From the NCBI GenBank assembly GCA_049694275.1, contig JBAVQS010000338.1, forward strand, positions 1-13,886: a DNA stretch of 13,886 nucleotides. The letters run 5' to 3'. How positions within the stretch are numbered: the first letter of the stretch is position 1; the number at the start of each line of letters is the position of its first letter. Below the pieces are notes generated by a model. That model ran no database searches and was not told the origin of the DNA. It was given only the letters and a program-made list of their open reading frames with translations. A program made the translations under genes and the position numbers. This DNA is from JBAVQS01 sp049694275 (lineage in GTDB: Bacteria; Chloroflexota; Anaerolineae; UBA4142; SHND01). Of the stretch, positions 7,712 to 12,542 are shown in pieces.

Positions 7712-8001
7712 GGGGGTAATCAGGGCGTTTCAAAAGTCGGCCTGTCATGCTTAGATACTCATCCTGCCCGGCGGGATGTTTGAAAACACGACCTATTACG
7801 TCATGAGCAGGGAGCGTCTTTGGTCGGCCTGTCATGCTGAGCGAAGCGCCTTGCCTCCCCTGGCGTTCTTCGTCTGCCGTAAGGCGGGAGGCCAGGGTTG
7901 CGGAGCGAAGCATCTCGTTCGCGGTAACGAGACCCTTCGCACGCTCAGGGTGACAGCTTTCCTTTTGTCAAGCGAGAATTGAAACGCCCTGAGGGGGTAA
8001 T
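7711..8001. mobile_element. MITE-like non-autonomous element with TIRs and 10-bp target duplication
   Basis: The element body is 7721-7991 (271 bp). Its ends are perfect 13-bp inverted repeats, cagggcgtttcaa (7721-7733) and ttgaaacgccctg (7979-7991). They are flanked by exact 10-bp direct repeats agggggtaat (7711-7720 and 7992-8001), the mark of a transposition event. No credible gene lies inside. The interior holds a near-palindrome (7760-7778), a 16-bp direct repeat (7736-7751 and 7823-7838) and an imperfect inverted repeat (7829-7956). The mobilising transposase is not in the window. A 9-12 bp duplication is known for some IS4-like families, but assignment is open. This accounts for most of the gene-free stretch 7619-8010. 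Confidence 0.8.
7829..7956. repeat. Inner imperfect inverted repeat of the MITE-like element
   Basis: ctgtcatgctgagcg (7829-7843) and cgctcagggtgacag (7942-7956) pair at 13 of 15 positions. Between them, ccctggc and gccaggg can pair as an inner stem. The left arm, with its preceding bases, also occurs at 7736-7751 as the exact 16-mer gtcggcctgtcatgct. The phrase resembles a common dispersed bacterial repeat, so this may be one repeat nested in another. Confidence 0.6.
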
Positions 8002-8010
8002 TTGATCAGG

Positions 8011-8748
8011 TCAGGATTCCCACGCTGGCTGGGAGGGGGTGACCGGAATTGGCGGCTGCGGTTCGATGAGTTCCGGATAATCGTTGCGCGCATTCCCGAT
8101 TTCCTGCCGGACGCGAAAAGCCGTCATCTTGCTGGGCGGATACGGCTTGAGGAGTTTGCGGAGCGCCTCTGGCTCACTCTCCGGTTCTAACCACGCGGCC
8201 CAGTCCTTCCTGGCGAGTAACAGCGGCATTCGACTGTGATAGCGAGCTACCAGACTGTTTGCCTCGGTTGTCAGAATGCCGAACGTATTGAGGGCCCTGC
8301 CCTCGGCGTCAGTCCAGGTGGCATATATCGCCCCCATCGTCAAGAGTTCGTCCGCTCGAGCCTTGAAGAGAATGGGGACCTTGTGTTTGGGATCGGCCGG
8401 GTTGAGCGCAAACTCGAGGAAAAAGTCGCTGGGGAGCAGGGCGCGGTGGTGTCTGAAGGAACCGGCAAAGGCCCTCTTTTGTTCCACGGTCTCGCTGCGC
8501 GCATTGATCCATCCCGCCTTGGACGGATCGCCGCGAAACCACGAAGGGACCAGACCAAACCGGCCCAACACCGCTTCTCGCTGGCCGTCTTTCTGCCGGA
8601 TGATGGGCGCAAAGGCCCGCGGCCGGATATTGTAACTGCCCTGCCAGCTCTCGAGCGCGACCTGCGAGACCTCATAGGTCTCGGCCAGTTTTTCCATACT
8701 CTGAAAAAACCCAAAACCCCCGCAGCCATCGTCAAAGAATCGTTCCAT
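8011..8748 (-). CDS. SRAP-domain protein (SOS response-associated peptidase, YedK/HMCES-like)
   Basis: 245 residues, near the family's usual length. Family members crosslink to abasic sites in single-stranded DNA through an N-terminal cysteine exposed after Met removal, protecting the lesion. Visible landmarks in order are CGGFGFF (family CGRF), YNIRPR (family YN-AP), GWINARSET (conserved Asn), FFLEF (family GFYEW, catalytic Glu), YHSRMPLLL (family HDRMP, catalytic His) and a C-terminal RVRQEIGNARND close to YedK's VSRAVGNVKN. The oddity is that the cysteine is residue 9, after MERFFDDG, not residue 2, and its Arg partner is Gly. A TAA lies four codons before the ATG and no start codon adjoins the cysteine. 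No strong Shine-Dalgarno is seen. The gene lies 32 nt downstream of the SHOCT gene on the same strand, so co-transcription is likely. Confidence 0.88.
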   Translation of the reverse strand: MERFFDDGCGGFGFFQSMEKLAETYEVSQVALESWQGSYNIRPRAFAPIIRQKDGQREAVLGRFGLVPSWFRGDPSKAGWINARSETVEQKRAFAGSFRHHRALLPSDFFLEFALNPADPKHKVPILFKARADELLTMGAIYATWTDAEGRALNTFGILTTEANSLVARYHSRMPLLLARKDWAAWLEPESEPEALRKLLKPYPPSKMTAFRVRQEIGNARNDYPELIEPQPPIPVTPSQPAWES

Positions 8749-8780
8749 AGTTCTTTTATTTTACCCTATCTGCATTCCAT

Positions 8781-9539
8781 TTACAACCGCTTGAGCAGTT
8801 CCGCCTTTTTCGTTTCAAAATCGGTCGGCGTAATCACCCCTGCATCGGCCAGCTCTTTGAGCTGTTTCAGCTCTGCCGCCACATCCGCCGGCTGTCCGCG
8901 GGTCATCCCCCGCAGGTCGAGCACCTGCACCTGTCCCGCCTGCTGCGCCTGCTGCAGCAAGCTCGCCGCCTCCGGCGACCGGGCCGCGACCGCGTTCACG
9001 ATTGCCCCGAGGTTTGTCCCCATCATGTTCGCCCCTGCCATATTTGCCGGCGATTGCAGCGTATCGAGCAACGCCACCACATGTTTCGGATTCGCGGGGT
9101 TCACCTTGACCTGCAAGCTGGCACCCGGCAGTAGCGAGGTGAAATACTTGTTCGAGACGGTCAGCGTATCCTCGGCGCGATAGGTCGAGCCGCTCCGGGG
9201 GCGCACGTCCATGACCAGGGTCATGTTCTGCGCCAGCAGGTTACCGTAATACTCCGATCCACTATAGATCGCTCCGGTGGACGCCCGCACGCTGACCAAC
9301 GTCGCATTCGCGGTCACGCCGCTCGACCGGACGTACATGCGGGACAAGGTCGGCACGACAAAGCTCAACACGAGCGCCAGGATAACGCTCCCGAACACCA
9401 GCCCAAAGAAAATCGGCAGTCGCGCCGGAATGCTAAACGGATCCTCCATCCCGCCGCCAAAGAGATAGAGAAAGCCTCCACCCATCCCGAGCATGATGAT
9501 GAGCGTCATGATCCACCCGGCGTTTTTTCCCATTTGCAT
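8781..9539 (-). CDS. Two-helix membrane protein with C-terminal SHOCT domain
   Basis: 252 residues. The start ATG 9539 is supported by GGAGGGA (9552-9546) 6 nt upstream. Two hydrophobic helices lie at ~8-28 and ~39-64. A beta-rich soluble region follows (~75-165), ending in a G-ASLQVKVNPANPKHV phrase reminiscent of DUF3592-type domains. An Ala/Gln-rich linker (~185-210) leads to a C-terminal SHOCT motif (~223-252: LKQLKELADAGVIT, a Thr-Asp-Phe-Glu turn, then KKAELLKRL). SHOCT is a short helical hairpin usually found at protein ends and thought to mediate oligomerisation or tethering; the specific role is unknown. It is the first gene of a probable two-gene unit with the SRAP gene and is divergent from the Lon-like protease gene. 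The domain calls are firm for SHOCT and the helices, tentative for the middle. Confidence 0.85.
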   Translation of the reverse strand: MQMGKNAGWIMTLIIMLGMGGGFLYLFGGGMEDPFSIPARLPIFFGLVFGSVILALVLSFVVPTLSRMYVRSSGVTANATLVSVRASTGAIYSGSEYYGNLLAQNMTLVMDVRPRSGSTYRAEDTLTVSNKYFTSLLPGASLQVKVNPANPKHVVALLDTLQSPANMAGANMMGTNLGAIVNAVAARSPEAASLLQQAQQAGQVQVLDLRGMTRGQPADVAAELKQLKELADAGVITPTDFETKKAELLKRL

Positions 9540-9545
9540 GTTTAT

Positions 9546-9563
9546 TCCCTCCGTATGATTATA
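9546..9563 (-). promoter_or_regulatory. Candidate -10 box and RBS of the SHOCT gene
   Basis: TATAAT on the minus strand (9563-9558) lies just before GGAGGGA (9552-9546). No good -35 box is found at 16-18 nt. If used, the transcript would start near 9551, almost at the Shine-Dalgarno sequence. The RBS is convincing; the promoter is tentative. Confidence 0.45.
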
Positions 9564-9573
9564 CCCACCTCAA

Positions 9574-9643
9574 CCCTCCCGCCGTCTAACGGGAGAGGGT
9601 GCCCCTCACCCCAGCCCTCTCCCGTTGGACGGGAGAGGGTGCC
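9574..9643. repeat. Palindromic/direct repeat cluster between divergent genes
   Basis: aacgggagaggg (9588-9599) and ccctctcccgtt (9615-9626) are exact inverted repeats with a 15-nt loop. acgggagagggtgcc then recurs directly at 9589-9603 and 9629-9643. The cctcaccccagccctctccc wording is typical of dispersed palindromic repeats. No coding potential is visible here. Confidence 0.7.
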
Positions 9644-9761
9644 TGGAGCGGTTTGATTTGTCGCCATCATAACAGGCCATCGTCACAGAATCGTAACAAG
9701 TCGGGGCGAGCCGGTGGTTTGCCCGGCACAGGCACAAGTGGTCGGGCGGTTCGCCCTACTT

Positions 9762-9790
9762 TTGACACCGCTTTCATCCCGGGGTATAGT
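9762..9790 (+). promoter_or_regulatory. Sigma70-type promoter for the Lon-like protease gene
   Basis: TTGACA (9762-9767), a 17-nt spacer and TATAGT (9785-9790) form a near-consensus promoter. A transcript would begin about 9797, at the edge of the Shine-Dalgarno sequence aagga (9799-9803), with a leader of about 15 nt. This places the true start at ATG 9812 rather than at an upstream in-frame codon near 9599. It resembles a housekeeping promoter, not a sigma32 heat-shock one. Confidence 0.78.
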
Positions 9791-9811
9791 GACGCGGGAA
9801 GGATACTACGC

Positions 9812-12235
9812 ATGAATCAGGAATTGACAGCCGAGCAGGCCCGGCGGGTCTTTGATCCGGCGGCGCTCGAAATGGAGACGACGGAGAACCTCTCCCCGCT
9901 CCAGGGAATCATCGGCCAGAAACGCGCCGTCTCGGCGCTCCAGTTTGGCCTCGGCATCCAGGGAAGCGGCTATAACATCTATATCGCCGGCCCGCCCGGC
10001 ATTGGCAAGATGACCGCGGTCGAAGCGTTCCTCGACGAATTCGCCCAGCGGAAACCGGTCCCGCCCGACTGGTGCTATGTCACGAATTTTGACGATCCCT
10101 ACCAGCCCCAGGTGCTCACCCTACCGCCAGGGCGCGGGAAAAAGCTCCAGCAGGACATGAAGGAGCTGATCGAGCGCGTGCGCCGCGAGATTCCCAAGGC
10201 GTTCGAGAGCGACGACTATAGCACCCGGCGCGATGCGATCGGCAAACAGCTTGACCGGGCGCGGGAAACGGTCATCGGCGCCTTGAGCGAACGGGCGCAG
10301 AACGTCGGGCTCAAGCTCGAGGCCGGCTCGTTCGGCATTGCGTTTGCCCCAGTTGTCGAGGGGCGCGAGCTCAAGCAGGAGGAATACGAGGCGCTGCCGG
10401 AAATGATGCGTCAGGAGATCGAGCTCCATCACCAGGAACTGGAAGGGGACCTCCGGGAGGCGCTGAAAACGATTCGCGGGATCGAGCGCGACGCGCAGCA
10501 GGCGCTGGCGCAGATGGACGAACAGATCGTCGAGTTTATCGTCGGCGGCCTGATGCAAGACCTGACGGACGATTACGCCGACCAGCCGGAGGTCATCACC
10601 TACCTTCAGGATGTCCAGGGCGACCTTTGCGAGAACATCGATATGTTCAAACCGCAGCCGCAGCCCGATGGCGCGCCGCCGGAAGCCACGCCGAGCCCGC
10701 TCGCCCGTTCCCTGCAACAAGATTTCCCCCTGCGCAAATACCAGGTCAACGTGCTGATCGACAACGGCAAGCAAACGGGCGCGCCGGTGATCGTCGAACT
10801 CACCCCGACTTATACCAACCTCATCGGGCGAATCGAGCGCGAAACACACCTGGGCGCGCTCTATACGGACCTGACCATGCTCAAAGGGGGCGCACTGCAC
10901 CGGGCCAACGGCGGCTATCTCGTCCTGCCGGCCGAAGAGCTGTTGCGCAACTCGTATAGCTGGGAAGGGGTCAAGGGGGCGCTGCGCACCGGCGAGATTC
11001 AAATCGAAGAGATCGGCGAGCGCATGGCGCAGGTGACGACCAAGAGCCTCCGCCCCCAGCCGATTCCGCTCGACGTCAAGGTCATCCTGATCGGCAGCCC
11101 CAGCACCTATTACTTTCTCTACGACGACGACGAGGATTTTCCCCAGTTTTTCAAGGTCAAGGCCGACTTTGACACGACCATGCCGCGCACGGACGAAAAC
11201 ATCCGAGACCTCGTCCACTTTATCGCGACCCTCTGTCAGAAAGAGGAGCTCAAGCACCTGGACCGGGGCGGCATCGCGCATATCCTGGACCATGCATCAC
11301 GCCTGGCCGAAGACCAGGCCAAGCTCTCAACCCATTTCGGCGCGCTGGCCGACGTGATTCGCGAGGCGCACTTTTGGGCCGTCCAGGCCGAATCCCCGTT
11401 GATTACCGTCGAGCATGTGCACAAGGCGCTCGACGAAAAGGTCTATCGCTCGAACCTGGCGCAAGAGCGCATCCGCGAGTTGATCAGCCGCCGGCGGTTG
11501 CTCATCAACACGAGCGGGGCGACCGTGGGCCAGGTGAACGGCCTGTCGATCATCAGCCGGGGCGATTATGAATTTGGCCGGCCGAGCCGCATCACGGCGA
11601 GCGTCGGTCCTGGGCGCGAAGGGATTATCGACATCGAGCGCGAGGTTCAGATGAGCGGCCCCATCCACAGCAAGGGCATTCTCATCCTGAGCGGCTACCT
11701 GCGCTATAAATATGCGCCCGACCGGCCCCTCACGCTCGGCGCGCGGGTCGTCTTTGAGCAGAGCTATCAGGGGGTGGAGGGGGACAGCGCCTCGTCCGCC
11801 GAGCTGTACGCGCTCCTCTCGGCGCTCTCAGGCCTGCCGCTCAAACAGGGGATCGCCGTCACCGGCTCGGTCAACCAGCACGGCGAAGTCCAGGCCATCG
11901 GCGGGGTCAACGAAAAGATCGAAGGGTTCTTTGAGGTCTGCAAGACGCGCGAGCTGACCGGCGAGCAGGGCGTCCTCATCCCCGAGAGCAATGTGCAGGA
12001 CCTCATGCTGCGCGAGGATGTCGTCGCGGCGATTCGCGCCAGCCAATTCCACGTGTGGAGCGTCAAGACCATCGATGAGGGGATCGAAATCCTGACCGGC
12101 GCGCCGGCCGGAGAAAGCGGCGCCGATGGGCGCTACCCCGCCGGGACCGTCAACGACCGGGTCAGCCGCCGCCTCGGCGAGTTCAACCGTTCGTGGAAAG
12201 AGGTCGTGCGCAACGACGAACCGGCAGAGAATTAA
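9812..12235 (+). CDS. LonB-like ATP-dependent protease (AAA_32 / Lon_C family)
   Basis: 807 residues from ATG 9812, chosen from aagga 8 nt upstream and the promoter just before; the frame stays open upstream to 9599, but that part is repeat-derived and implausible protein. Walker A is GPPGIGK (60-66). A long helical, acidic insert (~120-290) follows, then GGALHRANGGYLVL, a helical AAA+ lid and the Lon proteolytic domain (~570-770). The catalytic dyad is Ser659 (EGDSASSAE) and Lys702 (GGVNEKIEGFF); their 43-residue spacing equals E. coli Lon Ser679/Lys722. It should be a cytosolic oligomeric machine unfolding and degrading proteins; substrates are unknown. It lacks the N-terminal substrate domain of LonA and resembles the YcbZ/LonB-like bacterial group. 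Oddities: Met67 replaces the usual Thr/Ser after the Walker A Lys, with Thr68 next. It has no operon partners. Confidence 0.92.
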   Translation: MNQELTAEQARRVFDPAALEMETTENLSPLQGIIGQKRAVSALQFGLGIQGSGYNIYIAGPPGIGKMTAVEAFLDEFAQRKPVPPDWCYVTNFDDPYQPQVLTLPPGRGKKLQQDMKELIERVRREIPKAFESDDYSTRRDAIGKQLDRARETVIGALSERAQNVGLKLEAGSFGIAFAPVVEGRELKQEEYEALPEMMRQEIELHHQELEGDLREALKTIRGIERDAQQALAQMDEQIVEFIVGGLMQDLTDDYADQPEVITYLQDVQGDLCENIDMFKPQPQPDGAPPEATPSPLARSLQQDFPLRKYQVNVLIDNGKQTGAPVIVELTPTYTNLIGRIERETHLGALYTDLTMLKGGALHRANGGYLVLPAEELLRNSYSWEGVKGALRTGEIQIEEIGERMAQVTTKSLRPQPIPLDVKVILIGSPSTYYFLYDDDEDFPQFFKVKADFDTTMPRTDENIRDLVHFIATLCQKEELKHLDRGGIAHILDHASRLAEDQAKLSTHFGALADVIREAHFWAVQAESPLITVEHVHKALDEKVYRSNLAQERIRELISRRRLLINTSGATVGQVNGLSIISRGDYEFGRPSRITASVGPGREGIIDIEREVQMSGPIHSKGILILSGYLRYKYAPDRPLTLGARVVFEQSYQGVEGDSASSAELYALLSALSGLPLKQGIAVTGSVNQHGEVQAIGGVNEKIEGFFEVCKTRELTGEQGVLIPESNVQDLMLREDVVAAIRASQFHVWSVKTIDEGIEILTGAPAGESGADGRYPAGTVNDRVSRRLGEFNRSWKEVVRNDEPAEN

Positions 12236-12277
12236 ATCCCTCTAAAAAACGGCAGTGCATCAACTGTCATTGCGAGA

Positions 12278-12332
12278 CTCCCATCCCGCCTCGGCGGTAT
12301 GCCTGAGAACAGAAACTTGCGCGGGTGGGGAG
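12278..12332. repeat. Imperfect inverted repeat between the Lon-like gene and the IS110 element
   Basis: ctcccatcccgc (12278-12289) and gcgggtggggag (12321-12332) pair at 10 of 12 positions, with an inner ccgcc/ggcgg stem (12286-12290 and 12293-12297). It sits after the Lon-like stop and ends directly at the TATAAT box. It could be a terminator-like hairpin, a host repeat, or part of the element's left end. The segment 12236-12277 shows nothing recognisable. Confidence 0.45.
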
Positions 12333-12338
12333 TATAAT
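12333..12338 (+). promoter_or_regulatory. Perfect -10 box without a matching -35, in the IS110 left end
   Basis: TATAAT at 12333-12338. The hexamer 17 nt upstream (12310-12315, cagaaa) does not resemble TTGACA. In characterised IS110 elements a -10 in the left end is joined to a -35 from the right end only in the excised circle. A 6-bp inverted repeat, aatgtt (12336-12341) and aacatt (12346-12351), overlaps it. Confidence 0.5.
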
Positions 12339-12344
12339 GTTAGC

Positions 12345-12530
12345 CAACATTCAGACAAGTAAAGACCGACCGCTCACTGGTGTGAGATACAGCCCGCTTG
12401 CGAGACTGGTTCTGGTCAGGCGTGATGTGATGAGTGGTGGCAGGGACTGCGGGCTCGTCCCTGACCCCGTTGAGCAGGATGCGTTTAGGTGTCCTGACCG
12501 GGTCTGAATGGATAAGGATTGTGCAAGGCC
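12345..12530 (+). ncRNA. Candidate IS110 bridge RNA
   Basis: About 190 nt between the -10 box and the transposase RBS contain no credible gene but several paired elements. There is a 5' hairpin ctcac/gtgag (12373-12377, 12382-12386). A stem of about 10 bp pairs 12411-12420 with 12493-12502, using three wobbles or fewer, with the exact core ggtcagg/cctgacc. Inside it, a 7-bp hairpin cagggac/gtccctg (12441-12447, 12457-12463) is separated from that stem by an internal loop (12421-12440 and 12464-12492), the general shape of a bridge-RNA binding loop. agcccgc (12391-12397) is also complementary to gcgggct (12449-12455) in the hairpin loop. IS110-group elements carry the bridge RNA upstream of the transposase, as here. 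The ends are approximate and the guide sequences could not be assigned. Confidence 0.5.
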
Positions 12531-12542
12531 GGAGGTCCATCC

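Noticed and set aside
7434..7982. Open frames on both strands across the MITE-like region
   Set aside because: They cross the consensus promoter, TIRs and inner palindromes; their sequence is explained by repeats and they have no credible RBS.
9599..9811. 71-codon N-terminal extension of the Lon-like protease
   Set aside because: It starts in a palindromic repeat, lies upstream of the near-consensus promoter and has no RBS, while ATG 9812 has a good one.
10121..11293. Minus-strand open frame of 390 codons
   Set aside because: Shadow of the Lon-like protease gene; no RBS or family motif.
12236..12332. Attempt to match loop segments of the candidate bridge RNA to the flanking host sequence
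   Set aside because: Only short, gapped matches were found by eye; without the right end and core these cannot be distinguished from chance.
12305..12507. Short plus-strand open frames upstream of the transposase as a small gene
   Set aside because: They have poor ribosome binding sites, overlap the structured region and show no recognisable protein; a non-coding RNA explains the segment better.
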